Shown piece after piece: positions 22,086 through 31,592 of a DNA stretch of 64,000 nucleotides. The translations under genes and the position numbers were made by a program. Within the stretch, counting starts at the first letter, position 1. Every line of letters begins with the position of its first letter. The notes under the pieces are model-generated. The model was not told the DNA's origin and did no database searches. It was given only the letters and a program-made list of their open reading frames with translations. This DNA is from Laburnicola sp. R22_1 (Eukaryota > Ascomycota > Dothideomycetes > Pleosporales > Didymosphaeriaceae), in NCBI GenBank assembly GCA_014281115.1, contig JACONQ010000010.1, forward strand, positions 1,922,001 to 1,986,000. Direction: 5' to 3'.

Positions 22086-24576
22086 CTAGCATCTTCCCGA
22101 ACTCGGACCGCCAATGGGCATGTACTGGGCGGAGAAGGGACTACTCGACGATCGACCCGCCGCTCCCCAAGGACTACTGTTACCCTGAAACGAAGGATAA
22201 GGACGGGTGGGAGCACGATTCAGCTGAGGTGACATGCTTGTCGTGCCGCCGAAGAAGCTGTTGTTGCCGTTCGGGGCGAGGTCTCGGAGATGGAGAGGTG
22301 CCGGCTTCCATGCTCTGGTGAAGTAACTCGAGTTTCCACCCTCGCGAGACTCTTCTGCGTACCTGAAGAGATTCTCGTAAACCCGAGCAAAGAAAGGAGT
22401 ATTCTCATACTTCGAGCTATCCTGCATCGTAGATGAGACTTCGCCAATGGCCCCAAAGGTATGGGCTTTATTGCTTGCAAGTGCTGCTGCCATCAGCGAC
22501 TTGGCATAGTCTTTCTGTCGACTGAAGCTTTGACCGTCACGGTACCACTCAACCAGCTTCGCCTCATTGCTACTGTGAACAGTGAGCGATGTGGTGGGGT
22601 CGTCCGTAGTTGGCATGGACTCGCAGAAGAATGGGCCGTTGAAGTTCTGCTTTATAGGAGCATGCTGATTGGAGCCGTTCACGATGGGCTGTGTTTGCTC
22701 TTGACACACGATGTCAGGATCGCTAAAGCGTAGAGTGGTATCGTCTGCAGGTACAGAGACGTCAAGAGCCGTAACAGAAGAGCCCGAAGCAGCAGAAGAT
22801 TTTGCTGTGTTTGGCATACGATACGGCGCAGCAGCGGCATTGAGGGTAGAAACTCCACGGTTGGGATTAGCCACCGTTCGACCAGGAGGAAACAATTCTT
22901 TGATATTGGAGTTAACCGAAGAGAAGTCCGGGACAGCGACGCGCTGCTGGACCGGGAGACTGGGTCTGTGGGCTGGTTCGCCCGTGCCGATCAACAAGCT
23001 CTGGACCTGGAGCCGGTTCTGAATGTCTTCCGGTGTTAACACATTTTGTAGCCTGCTAGCATTAAGACGCGCTGCTGGAGGTGTGGGCGCAGTAGCTGCC
23101 TCTTCGCCAAATTCGACCTCGCGAAGATCCGTATGGGTCCCACGCTCGCGAGATGATTCACCGTTGCGGCGGAGCATCTGAAGACGCTCACGCTCACGCT
23201 GGATATATACCTGCTGGTGTTCAGTGTTTTTAGCAGCCGACTTCAGAGGGAACTCGTAGTTGAAATTCATCGATCCCACATTGCCAGCCTCGGCCCCACG
23301 AAAATTGAAGGGTGCTGGAAGACGTGCTGGTGAAGACTCGGCGGGAGTCACAAAGGGATCCTCCAACTTTTCTCTAGTAATCGTACGAGTCGTAGAAGCC
23401 GTGGAGGTTTCGGATACAGATTGATCGCTTACGTCGTTCGTCTTTGGTCCGGCGAGAGAGGGAAGCGTCTCGGCGGTCTCTGATTCGGGACGCCCGAACT
23501 CCTTGATAAGAGATTCGCGGTGCTCGGAGACAAACTTGAAATACTCAATCGAGTTATAGGAGAGACCCGTGCCCGCCAGTCGATCGGAAGCGAGAGAGCC
23601 TTCAATTCTTTGGCGTGTGTGCGACCAGAGTCCGATGTTGACCCATTGAAAGGATGCTGACAGCCATTGATGCGCCGAAACGTCGCGGTTAGGGTGACCT
23701 ATGAAAACGACTTGGCCATCAAAGTCACCGGTTTTCTCATGGAGACGAATGATGTCGGGAAGCTCCCCAAACAAGCGCATGTGGTTTTCGACGACGTGGG
23801 GCCGGTTATCACTATCCGCAGGGCCGAATTCATCGCTACCCCCATTTGGGAACACCTGCGACAAAGAAGACAATTAGCTCCATCTTGAATGCAGTGAGTA
23901 TTGGGGTCCAGCTTACAGATTGTTCCTCGCTAGTATTGTCCATCGGAGCCGACTCTTGTTGCGCAGTGATGTCCGGCTCGGGGTTGGGCGAGTGAAAAGG
24001 TGAGGGGTTGTCTTGAGGCAGTTGAGTAGATGGCGGCGGTGCTCCAAAAGCCTGGATCTCAAGTGAGTATGGGAGTATGCTTGGCAATGCGTATGTGATT
24101 ACTTACCGTGTGAGAGAAGCCGATGGGTGACGAGGAGCTGTCCTTGTCAAACTCTCCCAGACTCTCACTGCTGGGCAGATCACTAGGCTGCAGAGGGCGC
24201 CAGACCTTGTTGCCCTTCCTGTTTCGGCTCGTGTTAAGTCTGATCAGGCCCGTCAGCGGTAGGGGCGCAGAGGCGCGCCGCTCGATGCCCTCGAGCTCTG
24301 TCTCGTTGTAACTGCGGGCCATCTGCGCAAATGTGGTGTTGGGGTTGGACGTTTCGCTCGCGACGCTATCTCTACGAGACTCCTGGTGGTGCGGTGGGAG
24401 TGCGGGGAATTGGAGCGAGGGCGAGCGGAAAGTTGGTGTCTCGTCGTCGTAGAAGTCGCCGCCTAGTTCCTCGCGCGGGACAACGCGAATGTGCGAGTGC
24501 GAGGCAGCGGCCAGATGGGCCGGGGTGCCTAGAGGCAGTCGTCCTTGGGCGGTTTGCGCAGCCGGGGCACGACGAC
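22086..24576 (-). CDS. Large disordered protein of unknown function (N-terminus unresolved)
   Basis: Supported exons are 24576-24107, 24051-23917 and 23855-22086; the introns are 55 and 61 bp with donors GTAAGT and GTAAGC. From the first ATG (24322) the product has 706 residues. The frame stays open for 84 codons upstream of that ATG and reads like protein (SHIRVVPREELGGDFYDDE). It reaches a CCCCAG acceptor at 24577-24582, and a strong GTAAGT donor lies at 24824, so one or more 5' exons are probably missing. The body is rich in Ser, Pro, Thr, Asn and Gln with charged patches. A more ordered region surrounds VENHMRLFGELPDIIRLHE and QWVNIGLWSHTRQRIEG, and a helical segment lies around EAKLVEWYRDGQSFSRQKDYAKSLM. 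I do not recognise the family. Confidence 0.75.
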
Positions 24577-25750
24577 CTGGGGTTGATCAGTGACTAGTCA
24601 TGGAAGGTGGGTGTGCAGGTCCATATGACACCACGACGGAGCGGATGCCGCGCCAGCAGTTGAAAGCCGGCCAAGGTGAAACGGCGTTCAGGTGGCGCTT
24701 TTTTGGCACGTGTAGGTTCCATGGCTCCAGATTTGCATCTGAATGCCATGGCCATGCGTTGAGCTCAGGTGGCTGCCGTGACACGGGACTAGGGACGGGA
24801 ACTGGCGTCCATGGAGAGACTTACCGCGCCGGCCGCGAATCCGTGCCTTGATCGCCAGTTTGGCCGCGACCGAGACAGAGGGCCAGGTATGCGAGGCGCG
24901 CGAGAGTGAATGGGCAGCGCGATGCTTTTGGTGCGACGAGACGAACAATCAGAGGGACGCGGAGGGCAGGCCTTTCTGGTGAAGGCGAGCGAGTTCCAAA
25001 GCGGACGGGCAAGAGAGGTGCTGGTACCTACGCTTGCTTCTCCTCCTTCTGGCCAGTAGCAGAGCCCTAAGCCTCCTCACCGCCACATCCACATGCGTCC
25101 TTCATCCTGAGATTCCCGCAACATCGGTAGGTGCCATGGGTAGCCGCAGCCGTGCAATCGGTAGCTCCTGGGGCCGGGGCAGCCAGTGTGAGAATGGACC
25201 GACACAGTTAGCAAAGAAGATCAACATGGGTTCCACTCAGCAACACGCCGACTGCATCGAATCGATGCAGTCTTCGTACATGCAGCTTTGAGCAGGATAG
25301 GATGCGAACAGATCTACAAAAGAAGGAGCCATCACCGCGTCACCGCATCGCCGCAGCCCCAAGAAACGACCGAATTGCATCACCTCGTCCCACGGCCCGT
25401 ATCCAAACGACATGACTGCTTTCGACTGTAGCGCTCCCCGTTGCCGCCCGCCGCAGCGTGAGATGGAAGAGGAGACGAGTCGAGACGTTGAGCAAACGAG
25501 GCTCATGTCCCACTCGCGCTTACCCGTTCCGGAGCCGCGCATGCAAGTCATCTCCAAGACACCAAACAGATCGATGCTATTAGCTGCATGAAACGAATGG
25601 ACTAGTCATTTTCTTTCCCAAACTCGCCATGTATTGGCATTCAGCTCGTGTCGCCAACGATTGGATAGGACCAGTTTGGGCAGGCATACAAATCAGCCTT
25701 GAATACCATCTCCCCACGGCAAACCCCCATCCATCTCCCCACGCAAACAG
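24577..25750. other. Region with probable 5' exon(s) and promoter of the preceding gene
   Basis: It contains the probable intron 24577-24824 and, upstream of its donor, a short frame reading VAAKLAIKARIRGRRG with no ATG before an in-frame stop. No gene is supported between about 25030 and 25750. Confidence 0.35.
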
Positions 25751-27397
25751 CTACACCCCTCTCTCCGCCCTCAACAACCCCCCCTCAACCTTCCTCTCCT
25801 TCATACACCTCGGCCAATGCCCACACGCCCCCTCCCTATCCCTAAAGCACTTATTCCTCCCAATATTAATCCCCCCTTTCTCGGGCCACACATGCGCCAC
25901 ATTAACACACGTCCAATTCCCACACAAATGGCTCGCATGCCACCCCTCGTCGACAATCCCCTCAATCTGCGCCTCCGACAGCAATCCCTTGAGCAGCATC
26001 GAGATAAACGTGACGTTCATGCTCATCTTCACACTGCGGTTCTGGTGCCGGAAGGTGAAGTTTACGCCGAGGGTGCGGCGCCGCTGGTGCGAGGGGAGAC
26101 GCGGGCCGCGGTAGAGCCAGCAGGTGGTGGGGGAGAGCGGGCCGGAGACGAAGTGCTCGTAGGTGTGGACGAGGTGCGTGAGGTGGGTGCGTTTTAAATG
26201 GTGGTAGGTTTGGAAGAAGAGGCGTTTTTTGGTGCGGGCGGGGAGGGGGGCCGCCCAGTTGAGGGGGATTGCGAGGGCGATTGGGGCTTGGAGGAGGAGG
26301 GGGGGAGGGATGGCGGGGCTTTTGGGAGGATCGGGGGTGCTGGTGTTTTGAGGTGTTGGTGCGGGGATTGTGTCGAGGGCTGGTTGGGGGGTTTTTGGAC
26401 AGGGAATGCAATCTACCGGATTGTTGGTGGAGGAAACGGTGGCTTGGGAGCTGGACAGCTCGGGTAGATGCTCGTCTTCGCTGTCGTGTTCGTCTTTGAT
26501 GGGTATCGTCCATGGTTGTGCAGCGTGAGGTCCCGTGTTCATTCTCTCGAAAATGATCACACAATCGCAAGTGTCGTCTTGGTCCTCTTCGCTGCCATCT
26601 GAATCCATGGGTACCTCATCGTCCAACGAATGGGATGGTTCGTGCAAGGGTTCGCGAGTTCTTGGAGGGGGTTGTTCCAGAGATAGCCTTGGTGATGTAA
26701 ACAGCATCGGCGAACAACTCCTTGAGCACGGGGTGCCATTATTCCCATCGACACTGTTCTCAGGCGTGCTCTCTTCGTCGTCTTGCCCAACTTGGTCACA
26801 AGTCTTCAACATCTGGGTTGACACTCGATCCTGAGAATGAGGGTCTTGAAACCGCACAAGGGACGACGGTACGAGTGGTGTGCAAGACGGACTTTGTCGA
26901 ACCGCTCCGCCCAAGTCTTCCTCGTCTTCACAGTCCTCGTCCCAGATTTCCGAATCCGCGTGACCGCCCAGATCGACCCTATTTTCTCTTCCTTGATAAT
27001 GATCCTCGTCATCACCATCTTCATCCACTATTTCCTCACCGGTGTGACCGCCCAGACAGACCCTTTCTCCCCCGCCTTCACCCCCCTCATCATCCGAAAT
27101 AGTAACCACACCCCCCTGACGACTCCTCGAGATGATATTCCCCGTAGTCCACTCCCGGAACACGAGCGGGTCGTCTTTTGTCCATCCCCTCTTAGTCTCA
27201 GCTACGCCCTCGTTATCGCTATCAAGCACGATGATCGTGCTACACTCCTCTCCTTCATCCTCGTCGTAGTCATGACTCGCGCTTCCATCTCTGATTTGTT
27301 GTTTGGTAGGCCGAACGAGATCCACGGCGTCAAGGGATACTTCGCTTAGAGCTCTCTTCCGGTAGCTGCTGGGCGGTTTTGCGTTGTGGTTGCCCAT
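25751..27397 (-). CDS. Acidic protein with C-terminal I-PpoI-like His-Me finger zinc-binding domain
   Basis: One intronless frame of 548 residues; ATG at 27397. The N-terminal 330 residues are acidic and disordered. They contain two SUMO-interaction-like motifs, IIVLDSD (55-61) and VVTISDDE (97-104), a 28-residue internal duplication (LGGHTGEEIVDED at 115, LGGHADSEIWDED at 143), and a hydrophobic-acidic CVIIFE. A proline-rich linker follows. The C-terminal ~140 residues match the homing-endonuclease zinc-loop fold: Cys426, then His490, Cys492, Cys497, His502, Asn511, Cys517, Cys525, His527 and Cys531. In I-PpoI the known order is zinc ligand C41, catalytic H98, ligands C100, C105 and H110, catalytic N119, ligands C125, C132, H134 and C138. 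Spacing is identical through C125 and one residue longer afterwards. No intron or intein surrounds it, so it is probably a domesticated or host gene; DNA binding or cleavage is inferred. Confidence 0.85.
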   Translation of the reverse strand: MGNHNAKPPSSYRKRALSEVSLDAVDLVRPTKQQIRDGSASHDYDEDEGEECSTIIVLDSDNEGVAETKRGWTKDDPLVFREWTTGNIISRSRQGGVVTISDDEGGEGGGERVCLGGHTGEEIVDEDGDDEDHYQGRENRVDLGGHADSEIWDEDCEDEEDLGGAVRQSPSCTPLVPSSLVRFQDPHSQDRVSTQMLKTCDQVGQDDEESTPENSVDGNNGTPCSRSCSPMLFTSPRLSLEQPPPRTREPLHEPSHSLDDEVPMDSDGSEEDQDDTCDCVIIFERMNTGPHAAQPWTIPIKDEHDSEDEHLPELSSSQATVSSTNNPVDCIPCPKTPQPALDTIPAPTPQNTSTPDPPKSPAIPPPLLLQAPIALAIPLNWAAPLPARTKKRLFFQTYHHLKRTHLTHLVHTYEHFVSGPLSPTTCWLYRGPRLPSHQRRRTLGVNFTFRHQNRSVKMSMNVTFISMLLKGLLSEAQIEGIVDEGWHASHLCGNWTCVNVAHVWPEKGGINIGRNKCFRDREGACGHWPRCMKERKVEGGLLRAERGV

Positions 27398-28101
27398 GGT
27401 GGGTGTAGGTCTGGGTCTGTTGGTGTGTTGGATGGGTGGGTATGATGTAGTGGCAGGGCTGGAGGTGCAGGGTAAGTCAAGGAGTGGCGAGAGTGTGTGG
27501 ACTTGACTCGTTCTCTTGGAGGTAAAAGAATAGAGCCGTTGCAGGTATCCTACCTGGAGGACATGGGGCTATTACTCTCCCGCCTAGCCGTTATCTGCAG
27601 AGAAGGCTAGAGGGTAAAAAGCTGGGAGCGGGAGTCTTGGAGACGATGTGATGATCGGAAGAGTGGCTAAACCTAGTCCTGAGACTGATGGTAGGATTAG
27701 TGTATGAGATAATGTCCTGAAGTCGGTTGCAGCAGAAAAAGACTGATGAATTTCTTTTACTTGGTGGTGGACGGATGACTGCTTGTTAGTGCTGGGTGAG
27801 AGATAGTTGTTCAATCTAAATGAGAGGGCGTCGTTTATCAGATTATATAGGAAAGCGGTTTATTAAATCTCAGGAGCCTTGATGTCATTGCCTTCCAGAG
27901 GAGTGATTTAGATGTTATTGGAGGCAACAAGGAGAAACGAGTAGGAGGAGATGTCCATATTGTGTAGAGTATATTAAGAATGGCGTAGTGGCTCATAATT
28001 GTAGGTGAGATTGAGCAGACCGAAGTTAGGAGGCCTAACTAGAGCAATTGCGGCTTCTAGGGATGTAATCGCATAAGAGATTGAAGTGGAAGAGAGTGGA
28101 T
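27398..28101. other. Intergenic region upstream of the His-Me finger gene
   Basis: About 700 bp of moderately AT-rich sequence with no supported gene. It presumably includes the promoter of the minus-strand gene. Confidence 0.35.
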
Positions 28102-28455
28102 TTGAGCATCAAGTTGAGCATCAAGTTGAACACGAAGTGAACACGAAGTTGAGCATGAAGTTGAGCACGAAGCAAGAGTTGAGTTGAGCATGAAGCAAGA
28201 GTTGAGTTGGGCATTGAAGTTGAGCATTGAAGTTGAGCATTGAAGTTGAGAGTTTAGTTGAGTTGGGGGTTGATTTGACTGTTGAGTTGAGAATTGATTT
28301 GGTTTGACTGTTGAGAATTGAATTGAGTTGACTGTTGAGAATTGAATTGAGTTAACTGTCGAGAATTGAATTGAGTTGACTGTGGAGAATTGAAGTTGAG
28401 TTGAAAATTGAATTGGGTTGACTGTTGAGAATTGAATCGAGTTATTGAATTAAGA
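28102..28455 (+). repeat. Degenerate GA/TTGA-rich minisatellite
   Basis: It is built from short variants of GAGTTGA, GAATTGA and GAGCATGAAGTT. The first half is GAGCAYNAAGTT-type, with the 15-mer TTGAGCATTGAAGTT recurring at about 28205-28250. The second half is ACTGTTGAGAATTGAATTGAGTTG-type with a period of about 34 bp. Confidence 0.8.
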
Positions 28456-29980
28456 CACTGAATTAGGAAATGAAGTCGATTTTATTCATTCATTCATTCA
28501 TATCAGTTTATAGTCGACCTAACCCTTTACAGATTATGAGACTCAACAGCATAACCAAGTCGCAAGACCAACGTTCCAGACCACGTCAGGATCAGTTGGA
28601 ACCCCAAGAACAGAATTCACACATCGCGGCAGAATGCGACTCGTAGGATTGAACGATAATAACATGGTACCGGGGATATATGCGATGGAAATGAGGTCTG
28701 TGAAATGCCGGTTGACAACCATCTAAACGTGGGCGTTGCTCGCCAAAGCCAAGCACGCCATGTAGAGCTTGTCGATATTTTGGAAGCTTGGTCGACGAAA
28801 AAGAACACAAATGTACTATGTGTTACCTTCGTTGAGATACAAGTCGTGGTGTAGCTTCGAGTGGGTAAAGTAACTACAGGGCACAGCATTTCGTAAGCTG
28901 ATTTGGACGACGTGGCCAACTGGAACAACCTCCTTTCGTACGAATACCACATGGATTTAACCGAAGCGATCTCCCGTTCAGGCGAGGATGGGGATCTTGC
29001 GAGCCCACAATCCACATGGACAAGGTAACCCAAAAAAGCCCTCGTTGGAGACTAGGCAGAGCAACCGATCAATTACACATAGTTGCACGGTCCGTAGCTT
29101 GGTGTTCCCGCTAGTTGGTTTGCCATATTGCCATGAGGCCGAGAAGTTAGAAGGCTGGCCCGCTTCTAGAAGGCTGCGAAGCTATGCCACTATATGTCAG
29201 CCACCAAGCGGCTCTAAGCAAGTTGGGCAGGAGATTGCTTTGGGTCGTCTGGATGCGATGGGGCGGTGCGGATGGAGTTGTTCCTTCAATGTTGAGGCTA
29301 TAATGGCTCCTTGGGTAGCATGCTATTATCCACTGTGCGGCGGAGTTCCAGAATGTCTCTTGATAATGTCCCATACAGCACAGCACTGCCATCGGACAAG
29401 TTGGGTACAGAGGCACTTGAAACAGCAGATCGGCCTGTCGTTTGCCCCATGTCCGCTTGTTTCGTCGTGGGGCTCCGTTTCAGCGGCCCGAAGAGGCGGC
29501 CACTCGCAGCCACAGCCAGCGCCCAGCCGCCCAGCCGCCCCAGCAGCGCCCACCAGGCACCGAAAGCGTCTCCCACTTGTCCTCCACGTGTGGCACACGC
29601 TCCGGAACTCCTCCACGGCGTCGCCGGTCCAACGCCTTTTCTAACACGGGGGGCTGACAGCGGCACACGCTGGCTCATCAGCGAGCGCGCCGAAACGCCA
29701 AGCGCAGGCTGTGTATGCCTGGCTGTCCATGCGCGCTCAATTCCACATGGCGAAATTGAAATGCTCGACTTGATTGCTCCGCCCCCTTGCATGGCTGTAA
29801 TTGGCGGAACCTCTCCCTACAACCCGCACTCTCTCGACCGCTCTCTCGGCGCCATTCATTCCCTCTTCACGCCCCAGCTTTGTCTCCTCGCCAGCATTGT
29901 GCATTAGTCGCGCGCCCTTCAAGGATTTCTCCAAGGGTTCACGGTCCTTTGTTCCATTCACTAGCTGCTAGCTGGCCACT
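28456..29980. other. Intergenic region upstream of the lactonase gene
   Basis: It contains an ATTC microsatellite (about 28486-28500) and a GC-rich stretch (29480-29640) where open frames exist on both strands. None of these resembles a known protein or has convincing composition. No RNA gene was recognised. Confidence 0.35.
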
Positions 29981-29985
29981 TCTTG

Positions 29986-29993
29986 TATATATT
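29986..29993 (+). promoter_or_regulatory. TATA box of the lactonase gene
   Basis: TATATATT lies 87 bp upstream of the ATG at 30080, a usual distance, followed by pyrimidine-rich sequence. Confidence 0.55.
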
Positions 29994-30079
29994 GTGCCTC
30001 CCCCGTCGTTCTTGCAAGGTACATGCAGTTCGTTTCTCTACTACCACACCACAACACACTCGCCCATTCGCTCTACAAC

Positions 30080-31261
30080 ATGGCTCTACGACACCTCCTC
30101 CTCGCCGGCATGGCCACCTCCGCCTCGGCGGTCAAGCTTCTCGTCAGCGGCTACGGCCCCACTGGCGACAAGCCCAACGGCTACGTTTCCACCTTGGACT
30201 ACACGTATGGCACCCTCAAGAAGGTGGCTGAGAATATAGCATCGGGCCCCCAGCCTGCCTGGATCGACCTCTCCCTCCCAGGAAAGGCCGTCGTCGTTGA
30301 CGAGGCCTGGAACACGCCGGACACGTCCTCCATCCACACCTTCACCATCAACAGCGACAAGAGCTTGAAACAGATAGCTGTGAGCCCCATGCCCTTGGGC
30401 GGCCCCGTGTCCACCCAATTCTACAACAAGAACGCCAACGTAGCCGTCGCACACTACGGCGGCAGCGGCATCAACACCCTCAAGGTCGGCGCCGATGGCA
30501 ACTTCACCGTCCTCCAGACCTTCAACTACAAGAACAGGACCGACCTGGGCCCCGTCAAGCCCAACCAAGAGGCTGCCCACGTCCACCACTCGGTCCTCGA
30601 CCCCACGGGCCAATACATAATCTTCCCGGACCTCGGCCTCGACGCAACGCACGTCTTCTGCATCGACAAGTCGGGCAAGCTCAGCGAGCACGCCGAGCTC
30701 AAAGCCCCCGCCGGCTACGGCCCGCGCCACGCCACCTTCTGGAAGTCCGGCAGCACGACGTACCTCTTCGTCATCCACGAGCTCGCCAACAAGCTCATCA
30801 GCTACAAGGTCGACTACGTCCGCTCCGGCGGCCTCACCTTCAAGCAAATCGACGAAGTCAGCACCTACGGCCAAGCCACCGACGCAACCAAGTTCGGTGC
30901 CGCCGCCGAAATCGCTGTCTCCCCAGACAACAAGTTCGTCCTCGCGTCTAACCGCAACGTCACCTTCGCCACGCAGGTGCCCAACGTCGACCCCAACAAC
31001 GCCACCATGATCGACAGCAACTCCATCGCTACCTTTAAGCCCAGCGCAGACGGGAAGCTCGCTTTCGTGCAGCTCGCTCCTTCGGGGGGTCTGTTCCCGC
31101 GTCACTTTGAGCTCAGCAAGGATGGAAGCCAGATTGCGATTGCGAACCAGAACTCGGGTAATGTGCGCATTTACAAGCGTGATGTTGCTTCTGGAAAGAT
31201 CGGTGAGCAGGCTGCGGCTGTTGCTCTCCCGGGTTCGCCTAACAATGTTCGTTGGCTGTAG
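30080..31261 (+). CDS. Secreted lactonase-family seven-bladed beta-propeller protein
   Basis: Single exon of 393 residues. The start is the ATG at 30080, not an in-frame ATG 57 bp upstream, because it opens directly into a signal peptide (MALRHLLLAGMATSASA, cleavage after residue 17). The mature chain begins VKLLVSGYGPTGDKPNGYVSTLDY. It continues with recurring blade motifs such as QEAAHVHHSVLDPTGQYIIF, GPRHATFW, AAEIAVSPDNKFVLASNR and GLFPRHFELSKDGSQIAIANQ. This pattern is that of the family containing 6-phosphogluconolactonase and fungal carboxy-cis,cis-muconate cyclase (lactone hydrolysis or formation). Family membership is clear; the substrate is not. The signal peptide points to an extracellular or vacuolar enzyme. 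Codon use is strongly GC-ending, as in highly expressed genes. Confidence 0.88.
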   Translation: MALRHLLLAGMATSASAVKLLVSGYGPTGDKPNGYVSTLDYTYGTLKKVAENIASGPQPAWIDLSLPGKAVVVDEAWNTPDTSSIHTFTINSDKSLKQIAVSPMPLGGPVSTQFYNKNANVAVAHYGGSGINTLKVGADGNFTVLQTFNYKNRTDLGPVKPNQEAAHVHHSVLDPTGQYIIFPDLGLDATHVFCIDKSGKLSEHAELKAPAGYGPRHATFWKSGSTTYLFVIHELANKLISYKVDYVRSGGLTFKQIDEVSTYGQATDATKFGAAAEIAVSPDNKFVLASNRNVTFATQVPNVDPNNATMIDSNSIATFKPSADGKLAFVQLAPSGGLFPRHFELSKDGSQIAIANQNSGNVRIYKRDVASGKIGEQAAAVALPGSPNNVRWL

Positions 31262-31592
31262 GGGATTGGTGGACATGGCATGATGATGGATGAGAGATAT
31301 ACCCTTCTTTGAGCGCGGTTATAGATGGCGCCGTGTGCATGGCTGTCTTTTACAGCTTGTATACTGCTTTTTAGTTTCATGCAATGTTCGTTTATGATCT
31401 TGAGTTTTGAAGTGATGATGTTGATTTCGGTGATGTTTTCTTTGGTGATTGAAACCTCTTTTTGTGCACATTGTCAACGCCTGTCCAACGCCGCGCTGAA
31501 GACAAAACAGCAAAGGATCCAAAAAATGGGGATCCAAGAAAAATCCCACACATGCCGGCCAAAATAGCCAAAAACTCAAAACCACCCACAGC
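31262..31592. other. Convergent 3' region lactonase/HAD gene
   Basis: 331 bp between two stop codons on opposite strands; T-rich near 31360-31460. No gene is seen. Confidence 0.4.

Noticed and set aside
25962..26570. A Pro/Arg/His-rich 202-codon minus frame
   Set aside because: Shadow frame of the acidic His-Me finger protein in the same region.
28617..29033. A 138-codon minus-strand frame
   Set aside because: No start context, domain or splice partner is evident, and its composition is that of random sequence.
29298..29907. Overlapping open frames of 160-200 codons on both strands upstream of the lactonase gene
   Set aside because: They arise in a GC-rich promoter stretch. Neither strand shows protein-like motifs, and the plus-strand frame runs almost to the TATA box.
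30086..31276. A 396-codon open frame antisense to the lactonase gene
   Set aside because: It mirrors the GC-rich codon third positions of the real gene, consists of Gly/Val/Asp/Glu-rich nonsense, and matches no family. The sense strand has a signal peptide and clear family motifs.
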